64,000 nt of DNA from Paenibacillus stellifer (GTDB taxonomy: Bacteria > Bacillota > Bacilli > Paenibacillales > Paenibacillaceae): NCBI RefSeq assembly GCF_000758685.1, contig NZ_CP009286.1, positions 3,688,501 through 3,752,500 of the forward strand, read 5' to 3'. Numbering within the stretch: the first letter of the stretch is position 1; each line of letters starts with the position of its first letter. Of this stretch, positions 16,168-24,419 are shown in pieces. The position numbers were made by a program, and so were the translations under genes. The notes under the pieces are model-generated. The model was not told the DNA's origin and ran no database searches. It was given only the letters and a program-made list of their open reading frames with translations.

Positions 16168-18597
16168 CTACGATTCGTTATTCTGGATATTCGGCGGACC
16201 GATGCGGGTGTTGTCCCGTGTTTTGTTGGAGGAAGGCCTTGTCTTGGAGGCCATTACCTCCCGCCGGACCAGAATGGCCCCTAGAGCCTTTGCATTAAAA
16301 GGTATAAAGGGCCATAAATAAGACGAGTTATAGGACCGGTTGAGCGTCAGGAGCACAATCAGCAGCGTCGAACCGATGACAAAGCCGGGTACGTGGAAGA
16401 AACCCGTCGCCATCAAGAGCAGAAGCCTGACGATCCGGTTGGCCAGACCGAGCTCATAGCTTGGGGTGGCGAACATGCCGATCGTTGCCAATGCCATGTA
16501 CAAAATAACCTCGTTGACGAACAGACCGGTCTTCACCGCAATATCCCCAATCAGGATGGCTGCGATCAAGCCCATCGCCGAGCCGAGCGGAGTCGGTGTA
16601 TGAACAGCTGCCATCCGCAGCAGATCGACGCCGAGCTCGATCATCAGGAACTGGGCGAGCAGCGGGATTTTGGCTGTCTCCTGCGGACCAAGAAACTCCA
16701 GAGACGCGGGCTTAAACTCGGGGTGCATGACGAAGAGCATCCAGAGCGGCAGCAGAAAGATCGAGCACAGTATCCCTATAAAGCGAACCCACCTCAGGTA
16801 GGAACCAACCATGGGCGTCTGCCGGTTCTCCTCTGCATGCTGGCACAGATCAAAGAACGTGGTCGGAATGACCATGACGCTGGGCGATGTATCGACGAAT
16901 ACGACAACCCGTCCTTCCATCAGGTGGGAAGCCACCACATCCGGACGTTCGGAATAACGGACCATCGGATACGGGTTCCAATTTTTGCCGACAATCGCTT
17001 CCTCCAGTTGCTTGTCCGCCAGCGGTATTCCGTCTATATTGATCGCTGCAATTTTCTCGGAGACCGCCTTGACCTGGGACTTATCAACGATATCGTCGAT
17101 GTAGGCAATAGCCACATCCGTATTTGTCCGGCGGCCGACCTGATGCAGCTTGAAGGTAAGGCCCGGATCGCGAAGACGGCGACGCACCAGGGCTACATTG
17201 CTGAGCAGCGTCTCCGTGAATCCGTCGCGGGAGCCGCGGACAACACGCTCGATTGACGGTTCGTCCGGCGATCTGGCCGGGTATGAACGCGTATCCATGA
17301 CGATGACCTGTCGTTCTCCATCAACGAAAAGTGCGCTCATGCCCATCATCGTCTTGTTGACCGCTTCGCTGAACCGGTCCGTCTTCTCGACCTGAATATG
17401 CGGAATGTAATCGATCATAAAGGCGGCGACGGCGTCGGTCGTCATGTCAGACGGCGTCAAGTAGGTAAGCCGCTTCAGTATTTCATCCATGACGAAGTCC
17501 TTGGCGAAGCCGCTCATGAAGAGAAGACCCGCTCTTGTGCCGGCAAAACTCATCTCCCGGAACACCACGTCAAAGGAATTATCAAGACCTATAACTTCGG
17601 TCAGCACTCCCCGGCTTCTATCCAGTGATTCCGGAACCCGGTCATCTCCGTTCCAATACCTGATCGATTCTTCCAGCGAATTCGATAACTCCTTGTCTCT
17701 CTTCTCCTGAATGCGGGCCTTCTTGTCCTTCGGTTTCTTCTTCTTGCCTTTGCCAGAGTCCGCTTCTGCTCCGGAACGCTTCCCGGACGCTCCGAACACA
17801 GCGTCTTGAGCTTCTTCAACTTCATCTTCTCCGGCTCCGGAATTTTCGCCCCCAATCGGGGCAGCTTCTTCAGTAAGGGCATCTTCTCCAGAAAAGTTGT
17901 TGCCTTGGGCATCCTGCCTTATTTGGGCCCAGCCTTGTCCAGGCGAATCCTCCCCTGCCTGCTCTTCTGCGCCCAGTTCCCCTGCGGCTTCCATATCCCC
18001 GGACTGAGATCGGCTTGCCGGATCAGAGTCCGGCTGACCATCTTCCGCTTCCGTCTCCTCTCCCTCCGTTAAGAGAATCCCGTCCTTCGTGATCCTCCTG
18101 TCTGCTTCCGTGTCCGCATCTGTGCTCCCAGCTTCCGTGCTCTCTGATTCCGTGCCCTCTGATTCCGAGTTCTCCGTTTCTGTGCTCTCGTCGGCCAAGG
18201 CACGGTCTGAAGCTTCCTGAGTCAAGGGAGCATCTGCAGTTATATCGGATGACGAGCTTTTGCTTGCCCCATCCCCAAAGTCTCTCGCCCCGTCCTCACG
18301 GTCACCTTCAGGCTCTCCTTCTTGCTTGCTTCCGGACAAGTCTTCTCCGGCAGCGCTGTCTTCGGCATCCGCATCGGCAGTGCCCGGCTCGGCCGAAATC
18401 TCCGCATCCCCGGAGCCGGGAGCCTCGCCGCTGCCTGCGCTCATCATGCTGCCCGGTTCCGCGCTCAAGCCTACGCCTTCAATCTCAGTATCTTTTTCTT
18501 CTCCCGCCCCGTTCTCAAGGCAGTGAGAGTCCTGCTGCTTATACCGTCCCGGCTCTTCCTCATTGATGCTGTCACCGCTGTGTATATATCTGCTCAT
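16168..18597 (-). CDS. spoVAF: SpoVAF/GerA-family spore membrane protein with a long acidic N-terminal extension
   Basis: 809 residues. Residues from about 300 onward are a complete GerA-family protein: a soluble domain (NSFDVVFREMSFAGTRAG, FMIDYIPHIQVEKTDR, MDTRSYPARSPDEP, the RGSRDGFTETLLSNVALVRRR segment) followed by membrane helices (GILCSIFLLPLWMLFVM; LLLLMATGFFHVPGFVIGS). Its position after spoVAB identifies it as SpoVAF, which in B. subtilis forms a spore-membrane channel complex with YqhR. Residues 1-285 are an acidic, Ser/Glu/Asp/Ala/Gly-rich low-complexity region ending in a KGKKKKPKDKK patch. B. subtilis SpoVAF is about 490 residues, so the extension is extra. No in-frame start with a ribosome site lies near the core, so the long form is preferred. 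Confidence 0.88.
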   Translation of the reverse strand: MSRYIHSGDSINEEEPGRYKQQDSHCLENGAGEEKDTEIEGVGLSAEPGSMMSAGSGEAPGSGDAEISAEPGTADADAEDSAAGEDLSGSKQEGEPEGDREDGARDFGDGASKSSSSDITADAPLTQEASDRALADESTETENSESEGTESESTEAGSTDADTEADRRITKDGILLTEGEETEAEDGQPDSDPASRSQSGDMEAAGELGAEEQAGEDSPGQGWAQIRQDAQGNNFSGEDALTEEAAPIGGENSGAGEDEVEEAQDAVFGASGKRSGAEADSGKGKKKKPKDKKARIQEKRDKELSNSLEESIRYWNGDDRVPESLDRSRGVLTEVIGLDNSFDVVFREMSFAGTRAGLLFMSGFAKDFVMDEILKRLTYLTPSDMTTDAVAAFMIDYIPHIQVEKTDRFSEAVNKTMMGMSALFVDGERQVIVMDTRSYPARSPDEPSIERVVRGSRDGFTETLLSNVALVRRRLRDPGLTFKLHQVGRRTNTDVAIAYIDDIVDKSQVKAVSEKIAAINIDGIPLADKQLEEAIVGKNWNPYPMVRYSERPDVVASHLMEGRVVVFVDTSPSVMVIPTTFFDLCQHAEENRQTPMVGSYLRWVRFIGILCSIFLLPLWMLFVMHPEFKPASLEFLGPQETAKIPLLAQFLMIELGVDLLRMAAVHTPTPLGSAMGLIAAILIGDIAVKTGLFVNEVILYMALATIGMFATPSYELGLANRIVRLLLLMATGFFHVPGFVIGSTLLIVLLTLNRSYNSSYLWPFIPFNAKALGAILVRREVMASKTRPSSNKTRDNTRIGPPNIQNNES

Positions 18598-18610
18598 CGT
18601 AAGCCCCCGT

Positions 18611-19036
18611 TTACTGTCGGTATATAAACCAGTCGAACAACGAGCCCGCTACCTTCCCGGCGACCATCGCCATCAGCAGGCCGAACAAATAGGACGTCAT
18701 CTGAAGCCGCTTCGCAAGGATGGGAAGCACATTCAGCACTTCTGTCAGTGCAGCCGCAAGCATCCCGACGAATACGCCGTCGAACAGACCGACAACGGCC
18801 GGGATTACCGGACCCGCTCCGATTTTGAAGTGCCAGAAATCCGCGATCGTACCGATCAGCGATCCGCTGACCATCGCGCCTTCATACCAGTGGACCTTAT
18901 CATAGCTCTGGGTCAGCTGAGCGAGACGCGGAATCATATCCAGCACGACGAACAAGGCGATGACGCCGCCTCCAACCGCAATTCCGCCGGCTATGCCGAG
19001 AAACAGACTGACCGGCAGTTCGAGAAGCACGTTCAT
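18611..19036 (-). CDS. spoVAB: Stage V sporulation protein AB
   Basis: 141 residues, identical in length to B. subtilis SpoVAB. It is a small hydrophobic protein with about four membrane segments; GGIAVGGGVIALFVVLDMIP and RLAQLTQSYDKVHWYEGA match the SpoVAB pattern. SpoVA proteins act in the forespore inner membrane and are needed for dipicolinic acid uptake or release; the exact role of SpoVAB is not established. It overlaps the spoVAA stop by ATGA and ends 13 bp before spoVAF, so the three are one operon. Confidence 0.92.
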   Translation of the reverse strand: MNVLLELPVSLFLGIAGGIAVGGGVIALFVVLDMIPRLAQLTQSYDKVHWYEGAMVSGSLIGTIADFWHFKIGAGPVIPAVVGLFDGVFVGMLAAALTEVLNVLPILAKRLQMTSYLFGLLMAMVAGKVAGSLFDWFIYRQ

Positions 19037-19692
19037 ATCCGTCTTCCTTTCCGCCTGTTCATGCCTGCCTCTTCCTTCATCTTTCGGTACTCCTCATGAA
19101 CGACATACTGATCGATATTCTTCTGGTAGAGGAACATCTCCACTTCGAGCGGAGTCGGTTCCTCATTCCATTTTTTCCGGAACAGGTGATTGAAGAAGAT
19201 GACCATGCCGAACCCGATCCCCAGCGAGTAGGCCAGTTGAAAAGCGTACGGATGCTCGTCTCTCCGGCCCGTCAGCATTTCGACGATCCGGATTTGGACT
19301 TCCTCCATATTGACATCTGCATGGAAATTCATAATGGTCAGTGCGGCGCCGAAGAACAGCAGCAGCCATACGAGCGCAAACCGGAAACGGGAGGACTTCC
19401 GCCTCGTATTCGGCTTGTATATTTCCACAATCGTCCGTCCTTCTCCAATCGGCTCGATATCCGCTTCCGGCACGAGTTTTTGCACATGAGGAATGACCTT
19501 CAACATGTCGATCAGGATGAGATTTCCGTCCTCTTCCTCCGGTTGAACAAGCAGCAGCGAATCGAGAGACTCCTTCATTTCCGGAGGTGAAATGATAAAG
19601 GCGATATCGCCAAGCCGTACGCCTTCTCCATGCGGCAGCGTCACCCGGCTCTTCAGCTGAATATAGATGACGGGACTGGTCAGGCTCTGCAT
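19033..19692 (-). CDS. spoVAA: Stage V sporulation protein AA
   Basis: 219 residues; the B. subtilis protein has 206. The N-terminal ~90 residues are a soluble beta-rich domain (YIQLKSRVTLPHGEGVRLGD) and the C-terminal half holds two membrane segments, with FALVWLLLFFGAALTIMNFH, MEEVQIRIVEMLTGRRDEHPY and VIFFNHLFRKKWNEEPTPLE in the same order as SpoVAA of B. subtilis. It is the first gene of the reduced cluster spoVAA-spoVAB-spoVAF. AAGGAGG precedes the ATG. Just upstream is a candidate sigma-G promoter (GTGTA-N18-CATACTA). The genes spoVAC, spoVAD and spoVAE, which normally lie between spoVAB and spoVAF, are absent here. Confidence 0.93.
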   Translation of the reverse strand: MQSLTSPVIYIQLKSRVTLPHGEGVRLGDIAFIISPPEMKESLDSLLLVQPEEEDGNLILIDMLKVIPHVQKLVPEADIEPIGEGRTIVEIYKPNTRRKSSRFRFALVWLLLFFGAALTIMNFHADVNMEEVQIRIVEMLTGRRDEHPYAFQLAYSLGIGFGMVIFFNHLFRKKWNEEPTPLEVEMFLYQKNIDQYVVHEEYRKMKEEAGMNRRKGRRI

Positions 19693-19814
19693 CGGCTTGC
19701 CTCCTTGCGGTTCATCTGCAATGCGCGATATGCATGGTGCATGTGATATCCGGACAGATCATAACTGGGTCCATTTCCGGCCCTCATCCGCCGCAAGCGG
19801 ACTTGGAATACCGA

Positions 19815-19844
19815 TAGTATGTATGAAAGTGAAGTTTTTTACAC
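19815..19844 (-). promoter_or_regulatory. Candidate sigma-G promoter of the spoVA operon
   Basis: On the minus strand GTGTA (19840-19844), an 18-base spacer and CATACTA (19815-19821) match the forespore sigma-G consensus (-35 GHATR at 4 of 5, -10 CATWHTA at 7 of 7). It lies about 125 bp before spoVAA, the gene group expected to be sigma-G dependent. Confidence 0.55.
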
Positions 19845-19877
19845 AGAGAGAGCAACTTTGCAAGTTTCCGGAAGCAG

Positions 19878-19910
19878 AAAAAAGCCCCTGCGGAGCGAGT
19901 CCACAAGGGC
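19878..19910 (-). terminator. Terminator of the EamA permease gene
   Basis: On the minus strand GCCCTTGTGG pairs with CCGCAGGGGC around an ACTCGCT loop and is followed by TTTTTT. It ends the riboswitch-controlled permease transcript and lies just upstream of the spoVA promoter. Confidence 0.8.
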
Positions 19911-19974
19911 GTGTCATGCGGTATTTGATTACATCAAACTCTGTTTCGGCCTCCCGCTTCCGGGCGTTAAGGCA

Positions 19975-20955
19975 TCAGGAAATCTTGCGCAGCTCTACCT
20001 GGGCGGCGGGTTCCGCCTGCTCCTTCTGCTGGGCAGAGATCGCGAACAGCGCTGTCCAGATCAGCACAAAGCCCAGAAGCTGCGCCCAGGTTACAAGCTG
20101 ACCATAGACGGCCCAGTTCAGCACCAGACTGGTCATCGGGAAGCTGAGTTCAGCCAGCGTGGCGAACGATGCCTTCGTGGTGCTGAGGCCGCGATAGTAC
20201 AGCAGCATGCTGAGCAGACCCGGGAGCAGCGCCTGCAGCAGCAAGTTAAGCGAGATCAAGGCCGATGTGCCAAGTCCGCCGTTCAGCTGCCAGGGTGCCC
20301 CCTGCGACAACGTGATCACAAGCAGCAGAGGCAGCGCCAGCATGAACCGCAGCGAAGTTACCGTCTCATACTGCATCGTTCCGAGCAGATACCGTCCCAT
20401 GACGGTCGAACCGCCCCAGAGCGCCGCCGCTCCAAGAGCCAGCGCGCTGCCGGCCGTAACGAAGCTGCCCGCATGCCCGAACGGCATGCTCCATCCGAAG
20501 GTCAGCAGATAGGTGCCAGCCAGCGCAAGCAGCAGAAGCGGCAGGAAGTAACGGGGAAGCCGCTCCTTCAGAATGACCGCCGCCAGGCCGATCGCGAACA
20601 GCGGCTGCAGCTTCTGCAGCAGGATAACGGCATTCAGATCACCGCTGGACAGAGCCTGGGTGAACAGTATCGTCGCCACCGCCGAGCCTCCCCACGATAC
20701 AAAGAGCAAGGCCCCGGCATGCCGCAGGCGAATTCGCTTCAGTTCGGCACGGCGGCGCCACAGCACCGGCGCGGCAGCTAGGAACAGCACAACATGCTCC
20801 AGCAGCACAATCTGCGAAGACGTCAGCGATTTCAGCAGCAAAATACGAAACAGCGGGTCCACGCCCCATAAGGCGGCGCCCAGAACAACCAGCCAGAAGC
20901 CTCCGCGAAGCGGCGTCTTCCGCGCTTCTTCGCCGGCAGCAATTGTTTTACCCAT
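19975..20955 (-). CDS. EamA/DMT-family permease under FMN riboswitch control (candidate flavin transporter)
   Basis: 326 residues with ten predicted hydrophobic helices in two EamA repeats: LVVLGAALWGVDPLFRILLL opens the first, and the second (from about residue 160) includes LALGAAALWGGSTVMGRYLL; NAVILLQKLQPLFAIGLA is the conserved helix-4 region. The drug/metabolite transporter superfamily includes ImpX, an RFN-regulated member proposed to carry riboflavin. Here an FMN riboswitch with its own terminator lies directly upstream on the same strand and no other gene intervenes, so flavin or a precursor is the best guess for the substrate. The ATG at 20955 is preferred, with GAGGAG 8 bases upstream. 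The C-terminal tail (QQKEQAEPAAQVELRK) is cytosolic and charged. Confidence 0.85.
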   Translation of the reverse strand: MGKTIAAGEEARKTPLRGGFWLVVLGAALWGVDPLFRILLLKSLTSSQIVLLEHVVLFLAAAPVLWRRRAELKRIRLRHAGALLFVSWGGSAVATILFTQALSSGDLNAVILLQKLQPLFAIGLAAVILKERLPRYFLPLLLLALAGTYLLTFGWSMPFGHAGSFVTAGSALALGAAALWGGSTVMGRYLLGTMQYETVTSLRFMLALPLLLVITLSQGAPWQLNGGLGTSALISLNLLLQALLPGLLSMLLYYRGLSTTKASFATLAELSFPMTSLVLNWAVYGQLVTWAQLLGFVLIWTALFAISAQQKEQAEPAAQVELRKIS

Positions 20956-21102
20956 AACCATTACTCCTCACTGATACAAATTTCGGGTAGCAAGGATTAA
21001 CGCCTGCCTTGGACCTTGCCTTGTGCACGTTTCCGTTCGCCATGAATCCGGATTACCGTTTGAAGGTTCTAAGCAATAATCTTCAGATTCTTATATTGGG
21101 AC

Positions 21103-21142
21103 CAAAAAACCCCCGAAGCCGCACTTGAATGCGTCCCGGGGG
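21103..21142 (-). terminator. Riboswitch expression-platform terminator
   Basis: A stem with ACCCCCG and CGGGGGT arms and an extended inner helix (21109-21142) is followed on the minus strand by TTTTTTGG. It lies between the FMN aptamer and the EamA gene, placed to stop transcription when FMN is bound. Confidence 0.85.
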
Positions 21143-21238
21143 TAATATCCGATATCAACGTCCAGCCAGAAGAAACAGTGCGCCCCCCATTCTTCGCAGG
21201 GACAACCGTTCCGCCGGCAGCACTCGGCGTTTCTATCC

Positions 21239-21392
21239 TTGATCCTCTCTCATCCGGACTGTACCGTCGGCTCTGGAGTTTAACCAGATCAGTCCCTTGC
21301 TTATTTGCCCAAGCGAGGGAGTCGCGGGCTGCGATTCGCTATTCAGCGAACCTCACCGCCGGTCAGGAATTTCACCTTACCCCGAGAATCTT
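21239..21392 (-). promoter_or_regulatory. FMN riboswitch (RFN element)
   Basis: On the minus strand the conserved aptamer segments appear in order: TCTCGGGGTAAGGTGAAATT, then CCTGACCGGCGGTGAGG, a variable stem, GGACTGATCTGG...CTCCAGAGCCGACGGT and finally ACAGTCCGGATGAGAGAGGA. These match the RFN consensus (GGGTGAAATTCC, GACCGGCGGTGA, CCGAC, TAGTCYGGATGRGAGA) closely. RFN elements bind FMN and in Gram-positive bacteria usually act by premature termination, which the downstream terminator supports. The next gene in its direction is the EamA permease. Confidence 0.97.
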
Positions 21393-21470
21393 GTATTCCG
21401 TTAATTTTTTCACAACCCAAGCATATTCCTTTCGGCACAATTCGTAAAGAGTTTTCATGAAATTTTCACG

Positions 21471-21511
21471 AAAAAACGCCTGCCGCAGTGCTTCCACCGC
21501 AGGCAGGCGTT
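21471..21511 (-). terminator. Terminator of the carboxylesterase gene
   Basis: Arms AACGCCTGCC and GGCAGGCGTT with a GC-rich inner loop, followed on the minus strand by TTTTTT. It lies about 125 bp after the esterase stop and before the riboswitch. Confidence 0.85.
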
Positions 21512-21635
21512 CAACATTAAGATAAAAGCATTAGTCAGATGCTCTCTTAGCTTGAGCTTGCTTATACACAAGAGCTGATGTCAGTTCCGATCTCCGCCCT
21601 GTAAACATCCTGATGAAAATCATTCCTATCCGCTG

Positions 21636-23093
21636 CTAGAATATCATTTTCCGCTTTTCGCTCTCCGGGTCTTTGACGACTGCCGGCGATTCATCAAAGA
21701 TCAGAGTCGCACGTTCATCAGTCTCATATTCCGGCCAGAGCAGAGCCGGACAATCCGGATTCCCGCTGTAAGCAAAAGCCGTCCATGCGCTCCGCATCGC
21801 GTCCGATAGCGACTGAAGCTCAGGGGTTACCTGAATGCCCAGCGTCCGCAGGAAATCCATGTTTCCGAATACATAGGGGATTTCGGCGGTATGTACCGCC
21901 TTGGAGAGCAAGGTATGATCCTCCACTCCCCAATCGAAGCGGTACATCCATACCGGACCATGGCCCAGATAGCTCTCCGCAAAAGCGACCGAGCTGCGCC
22001 AGAAAAACAGGTCGGTCATCATGCCCGCCTGCCCCTCCCAATCTTCCGAATAATAGGGCGCCAGCGCCGACAGGTCGGAGAGCCCGAGCGTCTGCTCCAG
22101 CGCTCTCAGCGACTTCTCCATCGGCGGGACGGGCGTGCCTTCCCGGAAGAAATAATGCCCTTCATGACTGTTCGTGCCGATGAGCAGCGGAACTCCGGCT
22201 GCCGATCCGCCGCTCACGGCGAGGATCGGCTCCTCCGGCAGAGTGGCGGGATCGACGACCGGCTGGAAGACCATGCCGGGCGAGTCGCCGGTCAGCCGCT
22301 GCGCCACCGCAAATGCGGCCGAGAGAATGCTCTCGGCCGGCAGTGACCGGAGCTGCGAAGCGCTGCTCCGGTCCAGCCCAAGCTCGGCCAGCAGCGCAGC
22401 TGCAATGGCCGAGCCCGCCTCCGGCGGGAGCGCCTGCGACGCGCCGCTCTGCATGATGGCGCGCGCGAACAGCCCGCGCGCGGACGGCATCGCCAGCAGG
22501 GCGGCGACGCTCATGCTTCCGGCCGACTCGCCGAAGACGGTCACCCGCTTCGGATCGCCGCCGAAAGCGGCGATGTTGCCCTGCACCCATTCCAGCGCTG
22601 CGACCTGGTCCAGAAGACCGGCGTTCGAGACGAAGCCGTCTCCAAGCGGCGAGAGGTGCAGGAAACCGAGCGGTCCCAGGCGGTAATTGACCGATACGAC
22701 CACGACCCGGCTCTCGGAAGCGAGGACGCTGCCGTCGAACATCGGCTGGCTTCCGGAGCCCGTCAGGAAGGTGCCGCCGTGAATCCATACCATGACCGGC
22801 AGCGATTCATCCTCTTCGGCAGGCGACCAGATGTTAAGATGCAGGCAGTCCTCCGAGAAGACGGGCTGCTGGCCCCGGAACCGGGTACCCCGGGTATCGG
22901 GCGGCTGAAGGCTGACGGGTCCGAAGGAGGACGCATCCCGGATGCCTTCCCAGGATGACGGCGGACGCGGCGCAGCGAAGCGCAGCTCTCCGACCGGAGG
23001 AGCGGCAAAAGGAATGCCGCGCCAGATTACTACGCCTTCCTCTTCTGTTCCTCTCACAATCCCATAACGGGTTGAGGCTTCAGGTTGTCTCAC
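21636..23093 (-). CDS. Carboxylesterase type B (para-nitrobenzyl esterase-like)
   Basis: About 485 residues of the alpha/beta-hydrolase carboxylesterase B family, the size of B. subtilis PnbA. The N-terminal GIVRGTEEEGVVIWRGIPFA, the EDCLHLNIWSP block, the oxyanion region IHGGTFLTGS, the nucleophile elbow GESAGSMS, the acidic residue in SHEGHYFF and the catalytic His in VHTAEIPYVFGN are all visible. It should be cytosolic, hydrolysing short-chain esters; the natural substrate is unknown. The start chosen is GTG at 23093, because AAAGGA lies 7-8 bases upstream; an in-frame ATG nine codons earlier lacks a site. Confidence 0.93.
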   Translation of the reverse strand: MRQPEASTRYGIVRGTEEEGVVIWRGIPFAAPPVGELRFAAPRPPSSWEGIRDASSFGPVSLQPPDTRGTRFRGQQPVFSEDCLHLNIWSPAEEDESLPVMVWIHGGTFLTGSGSQPMFDGSVLASESRVVVVSVNYRLGPLGFLHLSPLGDGFVSNAGLLDQVAALEWVQGNIAAFGGDPKRVTVFGESAGSMSVAALLAMPSARGLFARAIMQSGASQALPPEAGSAIAAALLAELGLDRSSASQLRSLPAESILSAAFAVAQRLTGDSPGMVFQPVVDPATLPEEPILAVSGGSAAGVPLLIGTNSHEGHYFFREGTPVPPMEKSLRALEQTLGLSDLSALAPYYSEDWEGQAGMMTDLFFWRSSVAFAESYLGHGPVWMYRFDWGVEDHTLLSKAVHTAEIPYVFGNMDFLRTLGIQVTPELQSLSDAMRSAWTAFAYSGNPDCPALLWPEYETDERATLIFDESPAVVKDPESEKRKMIF

Positions 23094-23165
23094 AACAACA
23101 CATCCTTTCGAAGCTAACATTCAAGATTTGCTTTCGAGACTTATTTTTGAGACTGACTTTCGAAA

Positions 23166-24329
23166 CTAAGATAGCGGCTTATCGTCTTCGTCCGGCTTGT
23201 CGTACAGCCCCGAACGATAACGGAACCACTGGAACACATGTGTCGCGACCACTTTCATTACTGCATATCCCGGAACGGCCAGAATAATGCCGACCACGCC
23301 GAACATTTTGCCGGCGAATACAATGGCGAAGAGGATGGTGATCGGATGGATTTTAAGCGATTTGCCCATAATTTGGGGCGAGATGAATTTGCCTTCGATC
23401 AGCTGCACCGCCGTCCAGACGACGATCATTTTGAGCAGCATGAACGGAGAGGTGACCGCAGCTACAACAAGCGCGGGTGTAATGGCGATCGCCGGCCCGA
23501 GATAAGGGACCACCGCCGTGCATGCCGCCACAATCGCAAGCACCAGCGAGTAGTCGAGTCCGATAATCAGGTAGCCGATATACAGAAGCGCACCGATGCA
23601 GCAGCTGACAATAATCTGACCCCGGATATAGGAAGAAATCTGGTCATTCATCTCCGACATCACCGACCGTGTCTGCGGCCGAAGCCCATTTGGCACGAAA
23701 CGCAGAATATAATCGGGCAGCCGTCTTCCGTCGCGCAGCAGATAGAACAGAATCAGCGGAGTTGTCACTATCCCGAGAACGATCTCCGTAATCGTGCCGA
23801 CCAGATTGCCCACGCCGTTCAGGGCATTCCGCAGAAATGAGGTTGCCCAGGTGGTGACCCGGGTCGTCACTTCATCGATGCCGGAGCCGGTCTTCTCCTG
23901 AAGCTGGCCGAAAAATTTGCTGCCGATGAGATGGTTGATTTCCTCCTGGATCTGCGTGCTGTACGTCGGAAAATTGTCGATCAGCCCCAACAGCTGGCGG
24001 CGGATGATCGGGATAACCGTCAGCAGGATGATCGTGATAATGCCGATAATGAGCAGATACAGGATGATGATTCCGTAGGAACGCTTCAGCCGGCTCTTCT
24101 TCTCCAGCCTGTCCACCAGCGGGTTGAGCAAGTAATAGGCGACTCCCGACAGAATCAGGGGCAGCGCCACCGTGTGCAGCAGCACCGACAACGGCCTGAA
24201 GACGAACGGTATCTTCGACAGCACCATCACATTCAAGCCGATCAGCAGAAGCACCAGCAGAAAGACGACGAATTTATTATTGAGAAAAAATTTGCGAAAT
24301 TTCTCCGGCCAGATTTGCAGCCTTTGCAT
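23166..24329 (-). CDS. AI-2E (UPF0118) family permease
   Basis: 387 residues with about eight membrane helices and the family hallmark segments: FRPLSVLLHTVALPLILSGV, LLNPLVDRLEKK, the soluble stretch near residues 120-210, and GLDYSLVLAIVAACTAVVPY followed by GPAIAITPALVVA and KIHPITILFAIVFAGKMFGV. Members include putative autoinducer or organic-anion transporters and Na+/H+ antiporters, so the family name does not prove AI-2 transport. The ATG at 24329 is preferred with GGGAGG about 9 bases upstream; the in-frame upstream codons are likely untranslated. It stands alone on the minus strand with no obvious partner. Confidence 0.88.
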   Translation of the reverse strand: MQRLQIWPEKFRKFFLNNKFVVFLLVLLLIGLNVMVLSKIPFVFRPLSVLLHTVALPLILSGVAYYLLNPLVDRLEKKSRLKRSYGIIILYLLIIGIITIILLTVIPIIRRQLLGLIDNFPTYSTQIQEEINHLIGSKFFGQLQEKTGSGIDEVTTRVTTWATSFLRNALNGVGNLVGTITEIVLGIVTTPLILFYLLRDGRRLPDYILRFVPNGLRPQTRSVMSEMNDQISSYIRGQIIVSCCIGALLYIGYLIIGLDYSLVLAIVAACTAVVPYLGPAIAITPALVVAAVTSPFMLLKMIVVWTAVQLIEGKFISPQIMGKSLKIHPITILFAIVFAGKMFGVVGIILAVPGYAVMKVVATHVFQWFRYRSGLYDKPDEDDKPLS

Positions 24330-24419
24330 CCACTTGAGCCTCCCAAAAAATAGTGTTGCATTAAGGATAGACAACATCCGGAGGGCAAGTCAAATCAGGC
24401 GGCATGACGTTTCATCAAT

